Positions 54,402-63,517 of a stretch of DNA of 63,624 nt are shown one piece after another. Source of the DNA: Streptomyces viridiviolaceus (GTDB lineage: Bacteria; Actinomycetota; Actinomycetes; Streptomycetales; Streptomycetaceae). Below the pieces are notes generated by a model. It was not told where the DNA came from. It worked only from the letters and a program-made list of their open reading frames with translations, and made no database searches. Each line of letters starts with the position of its first letter. The first letter of the stretch is position 1. The stretch is from contig NZ_BMWA01000040.1 in NCBI RefSeq assembly GCF_014650995.1, forward strand, positions 1 through 63,624, given 5' to 3'. Position numbers and translations under genes: made by a program.

Positions 54402-54980
54402 TTACCCCGAGGACAGGCGATGGCAAGCGGCTGGTGTTGTTGGTCTGGTTATCGGTGTTGCGCTTCCGTGGCGTCGCTCGCGGTGGCGGGCCACGGCGTC
54501 GTTGTTGGCGCAGCGCACCGAGCAGTAGGCGCGTCTGCCGTTGCGGGAGGTGTCAACGAAAGCCAGAGCGCAGTCGCGTCGTGCACAGCGTCCCAGTCGC
54601 TCGGCGTCGGCGGAGCAGATGACGTAGGCGAGTCCGGCCGCGGTGATGGCGCGGATGTGCGCGGCCGGGTCCGCGCCGGTAGCGCTGTAGTGCAGGTGGG
54701 GCCGTCCGTCGTGCAGAGAGATACGGGGGCTGCTCGAAGCCTCGGCGAGGAGCGCATTGACCGCATCGCAACGCTCGTCGAGGTCCTGGCGCCCGAAACA
54801 TGCGGCCAGGCGCCGGCTCCATGTCCAGATGGTCTCGGCTTGCGCGTTGGTGAGCGTGCGGTTCACCACGCCGTGTACAGCCAGGAGCCGTTCCAGGTCT
54901 GCAGGGTGGGGTGCCTCGGTCAGGTTGACCAGGTCAGCTGCGAGTCGGGCGGCCTCACCGCCGTAATGGTTGAACTGCAT
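54402..54980 (-). CDS. CGNR/ABATE-type zinc-finger regulator
   Basis: 192 aa. An N-terminal ABATE-like helical domain (MQFNHYGGEAARLAADLVNL, TLTNAQAETIWTWSRRLAACF) and a C-terminal zinc finger LGRCARRDCALAFVDTSRNGRRAYCSVRC followed by ANNDAVARHRERR, where the CGNR signature reads CANN. Such proteins are usually transcription regulators of a divergent transporter, here the EamA gene. The 113-base gap between them should hold the operator. Confidence 0.82.
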   Translation of the reverse strand: MQFNHYGGEAARLAADLVNLTEAPHPADLERLLAVHGVVNRTLTNAQAETIWTWSRRLAACFGRQDLDERCDAVNALLAEASSSPRISLHDGRPHLHYSATGADPAAHIRAITAAGLAYVICSADAERLGRCARRDCALAFVDTSRNGRRAYCSVRCANNDAVARHRERRHGSATPITRPTTPAACHRLSSG

Positions 54981-55093
54981 AAGACAATTACATCATCGTT
55001 TGACCCGGGCCGGCGCCGGGGCTCCAGGCCGAAGCGCCGTATGGCTGTGGGTGGCCTGCCGGGCACCGGATACGACGAGATCTCGGAGGCACG
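54981..55093. promoter_or_regulatory. Divergent promoter region, regulator and EamA exporter
   Basis: The AT-richer stretch next to the regulator start (AATTACATCATCG) is a likely promoter. A closely similar sequence occurs again at 56008-56046, downstream of the EamA gene. Confidence 0.45.
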
Positions 55094-55993
55094 ATGGTGC
55101 AGGCTGCCCGCTTGTCGCGGCAGGGGAACTCGACGGCACCGGCGTTGATGCTGGTCCAAATTGCCAGTCTTCAGGCGGGGTCGGCCGTCGCCAAGGAGGC
55201 GTACGCATTCGTCGGTCCCTCGGCTCTGGCCGGTGTGAGGCTGTTCTTCTCCGCCGTGATCCTTTGGCTGCTTGTCCGGCCGTCTCTGCGGGGGGTCACG
55301 GCGGTGCAGTGGCGTGCAGTGATCCCGCTCGGCTTGGTCTTCGCGGCCATGAATGTGGCGTATTTCCAGGTCATCAGCCGCCTGCCGATCGGCGTGGCCG
55401 CGACCGTGGAACTGCTCGGACCGCTCGCCTTGTCGATCGCTCTGTCCCGCCGGCTGGAGCATCTCGTCGTGGCGTTGCTGGCACTGTCGGGCGTACTGCT
55501 GCTGACGGGCCCGGGGGCCTCGCTGTCTACCGCCGGACTGGTGCTGGGAGGCGCCGCCGCGCTGTGCCGAGCCGGGTATGTGGCCCTGAGTCGGCGGGTC
55601 GGACGGCTGTTTCCTGACTGGACGGGCCTGTCGCTGGCGCTGGCCTGCGGTGCTTGCGTCGTGACCCCGGTCTCCGCTGTCACGGACGGCGTTGCGGTGG
55701 CGGCCCACCCACCGGTTCTCCTCACCGGTCTCCTCGTGGCTCTTCTGTCCTCGCTGATTCCGTACGCGCTGGACATGACGGTGCTGCGGCGTATCGATGC
55801 CCGCGCCTTCGGTGTGCTTCTCGCGCTGAGCCCCGCCGTGGCGGCGGCCGTCGGTTTCCTTCTGCTGCGCGAGCAGCTGACCGTACGCCAGCTCGCAGCG
55901 GTTGCTCTGGTCGTCATGGCCGGTGCCTGGTCGGTGCGGCGGGTTGGGCGGCCTGCCGGACTGGAGGCCCGGCCTGGCACCCCTGACAGCTGA
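55094..55993 (+). CDS. EamA-family exporter (RhtA/YdeD-like)
   Basis: 299 aa with about ten helices and two EamA repeats: LMLVQIASLQAGSAVAKEAYAFVGPSALAGVRLFFSA opens the first, GLVLGGAAALCRAGYVALSRRVG the second. Family members export amino acids or metabolites by proton antiport. A Gly/Pro-rich tail ends the protein. Probably controlled by the divergent CGNR regulator. Confidence 0.88.
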   Translation: MVQAARLSRQGNSTAPALMLVQIASLQAGSAVAKEAYAFVGPSALAGVRLFFSAVILWLLVRPSLRGVTAVQWRAVIPLGLVFAAMNVAYFQVISRLPIGVAATVELLGPLALSIALSRRLEHLVVALLALSGVLLLTGPGASLSTAGLVLGGAAALCRAGYVALSRRVGRLFPDWTGLSLALACGACVVTPVSAVTDGVAVAAHPPVLLTGLLVALLSSLIPYALDMTVLRRIDARAFGVLLALSPAVAAAVGFLLLREQLTVRQLAAVALVVMAGAWSVRRVGRPAGLEARPGTPDS

Positions 55994-56007
55994 TCCTTCC
56001 GCTCTAT

Positions 56008-56046
56008 GTAATGGTTGAAGTGCAATAGACAGTGACAGCATGTTGG
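56008..56046 (-). repeat. Vestige of a second CGNR-regulator start
   Basis: On the minus strand TTGCACTTCAACCATTAC would encode LHFNHY, matching MQFNHY at 54980, and about 30 bases upstream are also conserved. A start and leader but no following gene: a leftover of a duplicated regulator or a repeated operator. Confidence 0.5.
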
Positions 56047-56050
56047 TGGA

Positions 56051-56263
56051 ATGACACCCGTACCCTCGGTCACCATCACGTCGACACAGGATTGCTGCCC
56101 TGTCTGCCATGAGCCGACTGAAGGGGAAGCGCAGTTGTGGACGCTCCGATCCCGCCACCGTACGTCTGAGGGCGAGGTTGAGTACTGCACCGGTGGCTGC
56201 GGTTGCTTCGTCGTCCTGGTCAACGGGGAAATGATTAAAGCTCTCCCCGCCGACCGTCGGTGA
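56051..56263 (+). CDS. Small zinc-ribbon-like protein
   Basis: 70 aa. QDCCPVCHEPTEGE and YCTGGCGCFVVLVNGE give a CPVC pair and a second Cys cluster about 28 residues later, a probable single zinc ribbon. GGTGGA lies just before the ATG. No family is recognised. Confidence 0.5.
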   Translation: MTPVPSVTITSTQDCCPVCHEPTEGEAQLWTLRSRHRTSEGEVEYCTGGCGCFVVLVNGEMIKALPADRR

Positions 56264-56441
56264 AGTACGAGCGGAGCCGTCGGCATCAGGACCCAAGTTC
56301 AGGCACAGGGCACTGTGCGGCGTCGGGGCGGCACCCCGGATCAGGAGGCTCCCCTCTCCCCACCGCGAGCGAGGCGAGCGAGACGGGCCACCCGTTGCGG
56401 CGAGAGCCGTACGCCTTGTCACCGCTGACGTGACGGGCCGC

Positions 56442-57215
56442 TCACTCTGCGGGCGAATACTGCAACTCGTGTGTGGCGTCTCCCAGGTTCGGCTGCTGCC
56501 AGCCCACCTCGTAGAACTTGCCGGCGCCCCCGGCCTCGGGGGCGTACATGCTGGGCTGGTGCACGGCCGGCGGAGCGTTGAAGTCACCGGCCAGCAGGTA
56601 CGGACGCTGGTCCACGTCGGAGGCGAACTTGGCCGCGATGGCCGCCGTCTGCGCGCGGGCGTTGTCGTCGTTCGGGTCGGTGTGGACGGAGCAGGTCCGC
56701 ACGGCGAGCGCGAAGTAGGCGGTCAGGCAGGTGAACCCGCGCGTCTCGTTGCTGCGTTCCTCGACGATCTCGTTCCCGCTGAACCAGTAGTCCTTCTGCT
56801 CCCCGATGGGCGCCTTGGTGAATATGGCGTTCCCTGCCCACGCATCCGCACCGAACAGGCCGTTGCAGGTGTTGAACCAGTTGCTGGAGGCGCGCCCGAA
56901 GTGCCAGGACATCTGGATGCCGGCGTCCTGCAGCTCGTCCCGCAGGAAGGTGGCCTGGCTGTGACACACCTCATTGATGGTCACGACGTCCGGGTCGAGT
57001 TCGCTGATCTTTTCCATCAAGCGGTCCACCGGTGGGCCGTCCCCGTCGTTGCGGGCGGCGCCCGCCATGTTCCAGTGGAGAACCTTGAGTGTCTGACGGA
57101 TCGGCACCGGCGGAGGCTCGGCCGCGGCCGTCTGCGGAGTCAGCACGGTGCCGATCAGCAGTGCCGTCACGGTGGTCGAGAAGGACATCCAGAGGCGTCT
57201 TAATTTATGGCGCAT
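56442..57215 (-). CDS. Secreted EEP-superfamily (DNase I-like) protein, C-terminally truncated
   Basis: 257 aa from ATG 57215. The signal peptide ends near TAAAEPPP. LKVLHWNMAG, DVVTINEVC (metal Glu), VRTCSVHTDPNDDN and YLLAGDFNAPP are the first motifs of the endonuclease/exonuclease/phosphatase fold. The family's final KIDY and SDH motifs, with the catalytic His, are missing: the frame stops after DATHELQYSPAE. It is therefore likely inactive or a shortened relative. Monocistronic, leftward. Confidence 0.75.
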   Translation of the reverse strand: MRHKLRRLWMSFSTTVTALLIGTVLTPQTAAAEPPPVPIRQTLKVLHWNMAGAARNDGDGPPVDRLMEKISELDPDVVTINEVCHSQATFLRDELQDAGIQMSWHFGRASSNWFNTCNGLFGADAWAGNAIFTKAPIGEQKDYWFSGNEIVEERSNETRGFTCLTAYFALAVRTCSVHTDPNDDNARAQTAAIAAKFASDVDQRPYLLAGDFNAPPAVHQPSMYAPEAGGAGKFYEVGWQQPNLGDATHELQYSPAE

Positions 57216-57383
57216 GCACCAGTCGCTTTCTCTCGTCGCGCCGCCGAACGGCGCACCCGTTCCATCTCTTGGCGTGAACGCGACGAATCTAGAGGGAGCG
57301 ACACCGGGCCGCCCATCCGCTCGTGACAGCATTACGGTGAATGGCGTACGCGACCCTTGGCCGTAGAGACATCGCTCGGACAT

Positions 57384-57415
57384 CGCCCCCCTTCCGCTTC
57401 GGCGGAAGGGGGGCG
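57384..57415. terminator. Perfect 14-bp hairpin terminator
   Basis: CGCCCCCCTTCCGC and GCGGAAGGGGGGCG enclose a TTCG tetraloop, a very stable structure. It shields the secreted-protein gene from transcription coming from the right. Confidence 0.8.
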
Positions 57416-58229
57416 CGGTTGTGGGTCGGTCGCCTTGGGCAGAATTCGGGCCTTCTCCTCCGTAAGGCTGTTCCTGGTCGCCTCCGGGTCACAGCCTGTC
57501 GACTGCTCAACCTCCGGAGCGAAAAGTGCCCACGACATGAGGGACGAGCTCGCGGACGCGATGTGGCCGCGTCCCGCCTGGACGACCGCCTGCGGCAGGC
57601 GGCCCGGGCCTCGTCGCCCAGCACGTCCTCGAACAGCCACAGGAACCTGGGCTACTCATCGGCCCGCATCGCGTCCGCGGAACTGCCCGCGGCGGTGGAG
57701 CGGGCGGGCCTGGACTACGCGGTCCCCGGCACCGGGATGGCGGGCGGTCGCCAGGAGTTGGCATTGGGCGTCGAGGAGGAGGTCCAGGCCTGGTGGGTGA
57801 GGCCGATGCGGCGCAGCGGGGTGGCGACCGCGCGGGCCGCGCCGGCGAGCAGCAGCGGTTCGCCGACCGCCCGGGCCGCGGTCTCGGGACGGGCCACGTG
57901 CGACGTCTCGCACGTCCACGGGCTGGGATCACCGGCTGATGGGGCGTGCAGTCTCAGCTGATCAAGCCCGCTGCCCTGTCCTGCACAACAGAGACCCGGA
58001 CCTGTTCGAGGAAAGACTTGCTGATCGGCCATCGGGCTCGGGCCTTCCCGGAGGGGTGGCTGATGACGGCTGCCGGCCAGCCCGATGCGAGACGTCCGTG
58101 CATAACTCAACCGGTCGCACGCTGCCTGTCTCACTACTGGAACGTGCCTGATCACTCGACTGGTGACACCCGCGCAGTAGCCAGAGGAGCCCGCGCTTGC
58201 GGGTTCGGGGCCTCTCTGGATTCCTGCAC

Positions 58230-58424
58230 TGCTCACCCAGCCGGTGCGTCGGGTGAGCACCGTCGGTTATGCGGTTCTACTGTCGTAGTGCCTTGCTATC
58301 GACAGGACGGTGAGGCCCGGGCGGCCCCCGAACATGCGCCCTGGGAGGGGGCCGACATCCCGGGCGGGGTGGCCGACGGCGACGCGCGTGCGGGGCTCCT
58401 GTGCTGCTCATAGGCTGGATGCTG
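58230..58424 (+). repeat. 195-bp repeat, uninterrupted copy
   Basis: Shares a long series of blocks with 61493-61606 plus 63395-63482 (TCGTAGTGCCTTGC, TATCGACAGGACGG, CCCTGGGAGGGGGCCG, TAGGCTGGATGCTGC). It shows what the second copy looked like before IS1182 insertion. Confidence 0.75.
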
Positions 58425-58439
58425 CGCGCCCACGAGCTC

Positions 58440-58712
58440 GGCGCCATCGGCGGCCTCGGCCTGGACGACGGTGTCGACAACCCGGTGGTCATCACCGGCT
58501 ACAAGGCCGCCCGCACTAAACCGCTCACGTCGGCGAAGAAGCAGGTCAACAAGCTGATCGCGTCCGCGCGGTCTGCGAACACGCCTTCGCCCACCCTGAA
58601 AAACTGGAGGATCCTCACCAAGCTCCGCCTGCACATCCGGCACGCCACCACGCTCCTGCGCCCTGTTCGTCCTGACGAACCTCGAAGTCACCCGGTGTGC
58701 CCTGGGACAGTG
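58440..58712 (+). pseudogene. DDE transposase C-terminal remnant
   Basis: VVITGYKAARTKPLTSAKKQ, NKLIASARS, LKNWRILTKLRLHIRHATTL and, in other frames, VCEHAFAH and LFVLTNLEV read as the C-terminus of a DDE_Tnp_4-type IS5-group transposase with at least two frameshifts. Only the end of the gene remains. Confidence 0.65.
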
Positions 58713-58851
58713 AAGTCAGTCGAGAGCGGTTCTGTGACCTGTGGCGACTAACTTCATTGTCCAAGCGGAGACTTGATGGCTGGCGATGTCGCTGATTTGG
58801 GTGCGGTTCCTCGCTTTGGGTGGCGCGACACGCTCCCACGGGCACCTACTG

Positions 58852-59460
58852 TCAGACGGGTGGCCAGTTCCGCAGCGCCGCGTCGGCCACCTGCTGGAGT
58901 TCGGAGCGGGTGGCGCCGCCGGCAGCCTGGACGGCGATGCCGTTCGACACCGTCATCACGTATCGGGCGAGCAGTTCCGGATTCGCGCCGGGCGGCAGGT
59001 CACCCTCGTCGACAGCCTGCTGGAACCGGTGACGGAGGCGGGCACGGCCGTCGTCGCGCCAGGTGATCAGGGCATCCTGGGCCGCCCGGCCGGAGTCGCC
59101 GGCGGCCAGCGAGCCCTGTACGCCGAGGCACCCGGCGGGGCAGCCGGGGCGGGTGGTCGCGCTGACCGAGCCGGCGAGGAACGCCGTGGCCACCTCGCGG
59201 GCGCTCGGTTCCTCCAGTGCGCGGGCCGCATAGGCGGCGGGGCCTTCGGTGTAGCGCTCCAGGGCCTTGCGGAACAGCTCCTCCTTGTTGCCGAAGGCCG
59301 CGTACATGCTCTTGCGGGTGATGCCCATGGCGTGGGTCAGGTCGGTCAGGCTGGCGCCTTCGTAGCCCTGCTCCCAGAAGACCATCATCGCCCGCTCCAG
59401 GGCCTCGTCGGCGTCGAAACCTCTCGGCCGGCCGAGAGGCGCTTTCCGGGTGATCTCCAC
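58852..59460 (-). CDS. TetR/AcrR-family repressor
   Basis: 202 aa. An N-terminal TetR HTH (ALERAMMVFWEQGYEGASL, DLTHAMGITRKSMYAAFGNKEEL) and a TetR_C-type ligand domain (GCPAGCLGVQGSLAAGD, two Cys). Divergent from an SDR gene 90 bases away, with the paired palindrome at 59480-59528 between them, so it should repress both itself and the oxidoreductase. Confidence 0.9.
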   Translation of the reverse strand: MEITRKAPLGRPRGFDADEALERAMMVFWEQGYEGASLTDLTHAMGITRKSMYAAFGNKEELFRKALERYTEGPAAYAARALEEPSAREVATAFLAGSVSATTRPGCPAGCLGVQGSLAAGDSGRAAQDALITWRDDGRARLRHRFQQAVDEGDLPPGANPELLARYVMTVSNGIAVQAAGGATRSELQQVADAALRNWPPV

Positions 59461-59479
59461 GGCTTCATCCTACCCCTCG

Positions 59480-59528
59480 ATACCGATCGGTGCAGAAGTG
59501 CTACGGTTAATTCTGCACCGATCGGTAT
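59480..59528. promoter_or_regulatory. TetR operator: two palindromes in an inverted pair
   Basis: ATACCGATCGGTGCAGAA and its exact inverse TTCTGCACCGATCGGTAT lie 13 bases apart. Each arm carries the palindrome ACCGATCGGT, a common TetR-class operator core. The spacer TGCTACGGTTAA may hold a -10 element. Confidence 0.85.
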
Positions 59529-59550
59529 CTAAGTTTGAGGAGTTCAAGCA

Positions 59551-60297
59551 GTGGGACAGCTGGAAGGCAAGACCGCCGTCGTCACCGGCGGCAGCACCGG
59601 AATCGGCCTGGCCACCGCCGCGCGGCTGGCGTCCGAGGGTGCCCATGTGTTCATCACCGGCCGGCGCAAGGATGCGCTCGACGGGGCCGTCGAGTCGATC
59701 GGTGACTCCGTCACCGCGGTGCCGGGCGACATATCGGAGCCGGCCGACCTGGACCGGCTGTACGGAGCGATCCGTGACCGCGGCCGAGGCCTGGACGTGC
59801 TCGTCGCCAACGCGGGCATGGCCACGCTCGCACCGTTGGAACAGGCCACCGAGGAACAGTTCGATCAAATCTTCGGCGTCAATGTCCGGGGCACACTGCT
59901 CACCGTGCAGAAAGCGCTGCCGCTGCTCAACGACGGCGCCTCGGTGATCTTTAACGACTCCATCCGCGCCGACGACGGCCGGGAGGCCTTCGGCCTGTAC
60001 GCGGCGTCGAAGGCCGCGATCCGGTCCCTCGCGCGGACCTGGGCCAACGAGCTGAAGGGCAGGGGCATCCGGGTCAACACGGTCGCGCCGGGCGCGATCG
60101 ACACCCCCGGAGTCGACATCGCCATCGGCGAGGAGAACGCGGACGCCATCAAGGCGGAACTCGCGGCGGGAGTTCCGATCGGCCGAAGGGGACGCCCGGA
60201 GGAGGTCGCCGCCGCCGTGGCCTTCCTCGCCTCCGCGGACAGCAGCTTCATGCTCGGTACCACCCTGCACGTCAACGGCGGTGAGAACCAGTTCTGA
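59551..60297 (+). CDS. SDR-family oxidoreductase
   Basis: 248 aa from GTG 59551 (GAGGAG upstream). NAD(P)-binding TGGSTGIGLA, structural NAGMA, catalytic Ser in VIFNDS and LYAASKAA (Tyr-x3-Lys), and the C-terminal VNGGENQF complete a classical short-chain dehydrogenase. The R after ITG (TGRRKDAL) suggests NADPH preference. Substrate unknown, probably an aldehyde or quinone given TetR control. Confidence 0.92.
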   Translation: MGQLEGKTAVVTGGSTGIGLATAARLASEGAHVFITGRRKDALDGAVESIGDSVTAVPGDISEPADLDRLYGAIRDRGRGLDVLVANAGMATLAPLEQATEEQFDQIFGVNVRGTLLTVQKALPLLNDGASVIFNDSIRADDGREAFGLYAASKAAIRSLARTWANELKGRGIRVNTVAPGAIDTPGVDIAIGEENADAIKAELAAGVPIGRRGRPEEVAAAVAFLASADSSFMLGTTLHVNGGENQF

Positions 60298-60319
60298 CCC
60301 GCCACGCGGAGTCCCGAAC

Positions 60320-60347
60320 TGTCGCGGGCGAGTCGTCGCCCGCGACA
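60320..60347 (+). terminator. Terminator of the SDR gene
   Basis: TGTCGCGGGCGA and TCGCCCGCGACA form a perfect 12-bp stem with a GTCG loop, 22 bases after the stop. Confidence 0.85.
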
Positions 60348-60641
60348 TTCCGCCTGGCCAACACGAACATCCGCGCAGCACGCCCAGACTGGACACGGAG
60401 CGCAAGATCGCTCCGACCGGTAGGGCCGCCCAGCACCCCCAGAGTCACCTCGTACGACTAGGTTCGCCGGCAAGGAAGCCGAAACGACTGGGTTCACTGT
60501 CAAACGCCCGATTGAATGACAGCGGACGGTGACACACAGGGCAAACGATCTTCACGCCGGACAAGCGCCCACGACCAGCACGAGTACACGAACAACCACT
60601 CACACCAGCTCCGTGACCAGCATCTTCAAGATGGCGGATCT

Positions 60642-60800
60642 TCAGTGCTGACGCTCCAGGGTGAGGACGGCTGCGGCGATTGACGACAGGCGGTTCGGAC
60701 TGCAGCGTGCCCTGCGGAAGATCCGCCAGGACTTCAGCCTTGCGACACCCCGCTCGACCGGTGCCCGTGCCGCTGATAGTCCCCGGTTCATCGTGCGTTG
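60642..60800 (-). pseudogene. DDE transposase C-terminal remnant
   Basis: Reading leftward: RTMNRGLSAARAPVERGVAR, LKSWRIFRRARCSPNRLSSI, then AAAVLTLERQH and stop. This is the typical end of a DDE_Tnp_4 transposase (ARAPVERG-LK-WRI). The rest of the gene is absent. Confidence 0.75.
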
Positions 60801-61492
60801 AGTCGGTGTGAGTTCCCGGCGGGGCGGGCGTCGGAGCCGGGAGGCCGCCGAGCACCCTCGGCGGCCCCGCCCAGGCCGGCCTGGGCAAGGTGACGGGCCA
60901 CCGGGCTGCTCTGGCTACACACGGTCAGCGTCGCCCTCGTTCTCCACGAGAACTGGCGACAGTTGAATACGCGAGCCCAAGGACGGGGCCGACAGGCCAT
61001 AGGCGAAGGCCCCGCTGCTCGGCCCGGCGCCGGGCCCGATTCGCTTCATACACCAACAAGAGCCGGTTGCAGTGGCCAGCCTTTGCTATTCGCTGATCTA
61101 CAGGTCCGCGCAGCCACCTTCAACCGACTCGAAAGCGCCGTGTACTGGCGGCGCTTCGCCGCTGGCGATCCCCTCGCCGCCCACCACGCTGCCGTCGGCA
61201 TCACCCCCGACGCCCGCCTCTGGCGTGCCATGGCCCGCATGCTCGGTTTCACCCGTGACCGGCACCTGCCCCAGCCCGTACGCTCCACCGCCCACATCGC
61301 CGAAGGCTTCGCCGCCACCGTTCCCTGGGGATCCGAACTGAGCGCCTTCATGACCACCAGCAACCTGCCCAGAGAGCTCGCCACACGCTGACCCGGCGAC
61401 TACCCGAAGACACCGGCCCACCCCGTCACCGGATCCGGCGGCTCCTCGCTCCTGCTCCCCGTTCAGGGAGACGCCCCCAGGCGGGTGCCCTC
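60801..61492. other. Decayed coding remnants
   Basis: No complete gene. A rightward frame ending at 61391 (YWRRFAAGDPLAAHHAAVGI, RLWRAMARMLGFTRDRHLPQ) has coding character but no start, and may be the tail of a lost gene. Confidence 0.35.
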
Positions 61493-61606
61493 GCTCACCT
61501 GTCCGGTGCACCGAGCGAGCACGGCTGGGACCGGCAGCTCTACCGTCGTAGTGCCTTGCACTATCGACAGGACGGGCAAGGCCCGGGCGGGCCCCCTATG
61601 CACCCT
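61493..61606 (+). repeat. Left half of the interrupted 195-bp repeat
   Basis: Matches 58230-58345 and ends with CACCCT, the left member of the 6-bp duplication flanking the IS1182-like element. Confidence 0.7.
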
Positions 61607-63394
61607 GATGCTGTTGGCTAATTCGGGGGTTCGCGTGACGTCGGCCTCCAAGACCCGGTTGTGGTCTTGGAGGCCGACGTTGTCGTATGGGGTGGGTGCG
61701 GATGTCGATGCGACCGGGCGGGGATGGGGAGATCCCTGCGGAGACGGCGCGCATTGCGCAGGCGGCGTTCCCGAAGGGGAGCCTGGCGATCCGGGTCCGG
61801 GACGAGCTGGGGCCGTTGTTCCGCGACGAGGAGTTTGCGGATCTGTTCCCGGTGCGGGGGAAGCCGGCCTGGTCGCCGGGCCGTCTGGCGCTGGTGTCGG
61901 TGCTGCAGTTCGTCGAGGGACTGACCGACCGGCAGGCGGCAGAGGCCGTGCGGGCCCGCATCGACTGGAAGTACGCCCTCGGGCTGGAACTGGTGGATCC
62001 CGGGTTCGACTTCTCGGTGCTGTCGGAGTTCAGGGACCGCCTGGCCGGGGCGGACGCGGGCCGGCGGGTGCTGGACGGCATCCTGGCAGCGGCCCGGGAG
62101 AAGGGACTGCTCAAGACTGGCAGGGCGCGGACCGACTCCACGCGTGTGCTGTCGGCGGCGAGGGATCTGTCCTGGCTGGAGATGGTCGCCGAGACGCTTC
62201 GTGCCGCCTTGAACGCACTCGCCCAGGCCGCTCCCGAGTGGCTGTCCCGGGTCGCGGAGCCGGACTGGTTCAAGCACTACGCCACGACAGCCGAGACTTC
62301 CCGTTTCCCCAAGTCCCGCACCAAGCGGGACGAGGTGGGGCTGCGGATCGGCCGCGACGGGACGCGCCTGCTCGAAGCCGTCTGGTCCAGCCAGGCTCCC
62401 GAGGACCTGCGGACGCTTGAAGCGGTTCAGACCCTGCGTCAGATGTGGGTCCAGCACTTCCACCAGGTGGACGGCGAGGTGAGGCGAAGGGACCCAAAAG
62501 ACCGGCCGCCGGGGGCGACTTGCCTGGTTACCCCCTATGACCGTGAGGCCCGCAACAGCGTCAAGCGGGACACCACGTGGGCCGGATACAAAGTCCACCT
62601 CACCGAAACCTGCGAAGCCGATGCCCCCAACCTGATCACGAACGTGGCCACCACGCTCGCAACGGTTCCCGACGTGTCGATGACCGAGACCGTGCACACC
62701 CAGCTCGCCGACGCGGGCCGTTTGCCCGGCGAGCATCTGGTCGACGCCGGATACATCGACGCACACCTCTGGTCAGCACCCGACGCGAATACGGCATCAC
62801 CCTCACCGGCCCCGCGCCCACCGGCTTCAGTCCTCAAACGGCCGGCAAGAGCGGGTTCACCAGCGACGACTTCACCATCGACTGGACGGCTCAGCAAGTC
62901 ACGTGCCCAGGAGGGAGGACCACCCGCCGCTGGAACCCCGACCACTCCCAATCCGGCATCCCTGTCATCCGGGTCCGCTTCAACAGCGGTGACTGCCTCC
63001 CCTGCCCGGTCCGCGAGCAGTGCACCACCTCCACCGTCGGCCGACGGCTGACCCTGCGGCCCCGCGAGGAACACGAAGCCCTCCGACAGGCCCACGCCGA
63101 GCAGGACACCGGCACCTGGAAAGAGCGTTACAAGACCCGCGCCGGAATCGAGGGCACCATCTCCCAAGCCGTCGGGCGCTGCGGCATGCGAAGGTCCCGC
63201 TACCGAGGCCTTACGAAGACCAGCCTCCAGCACCAGTTCACCGGCGCCGCGATCAACCTCGTCCGCATCCACGCCCACCTCACCGGCACACCCCGGGCCC
63301 GCACCCGCACCAGCCACTTCGCAGCACTCGGCCCCACCGAGCCGAAGCTCAGCGGGGCCGAGAAGAGCTGACCCCCGAATTGGCCAACAGCATC
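61607..63394 (+). mobile_element. IS1182-like insertion sequence (1,788 bp)
   Basis: The ends GATGCTGTTGGCTAATTCGG and, inverted, GATGCTGTTGGCCAATTCGG match at 23 of 24 positions, and CACCCT is repeated on both sides (61601-61606, 63395-63400). Comparison with the intact repeat at 58230 confirms the empty site. The single transposase gene is frameshifted. Confidence 0.85.
61687..63371 (+). pseudogene. IS1182-family transposase, frameshifted
   Basis: The frame from about 61687 carries the N-terminal domain (GKPAWSPGRLALVSVLQFVEGLTDRQAAEAV, DPGFDFSVLSEFRDRLAG) and RTDSTRVLSAARDLS (first Asp) to GYIDAHL. About 62769 one base is lost; the continuation LVSTRREYGITLTGPAPTG, DCLPCPVREQCTTS and YKTRAGIEGTISQAV (late Glu) is in the next frame up to 63371. 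Joined, it is a full-length transposase, so the lesion is recent or a sequencing error. Confidence 0.88.
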
Positions 63395-63482
63395 CACCCT
63401 GGGAGGGGGCCGCCACCGGGCCTGTGGCAGACGCCGGGCGCGTGTATGCGGAGCCGCCATGCCGTCCTAGGCTGGATGCTGC
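63395..63482 (+). repeat. Right half of the interrupted 195-bp repeat
   Basis: Begins with the second CACCCT and GGGAGGGGGCCG and continues to TAGGCTGGATGCTGC, matching 58339-58424. It is itself cut by the IS5-family element that follows. Confidence 0.7.
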
Positions 63483-63517
63483 TTGTGGGATCTCAACGGC
63501 CGTGTCTCTTAGAGGTC

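Larger units (their letters stand above)
57216..58440. other. Decayed intergenic region
   Basis: About 1.2 kb of GC-rich sequence with overlapping frames in all phases and no believable start or domain. It contains a strong hairpin (57384-57415) and the repeat entered at 58230. Probably remnants of mobile DNA. Confidence 0.4.

Noticed and set aside
57341..57961. Rightward frame of 206 codons
   Set aside because: Composition is that of shadow frames; several other frames are equally open and no domain or start supports it.
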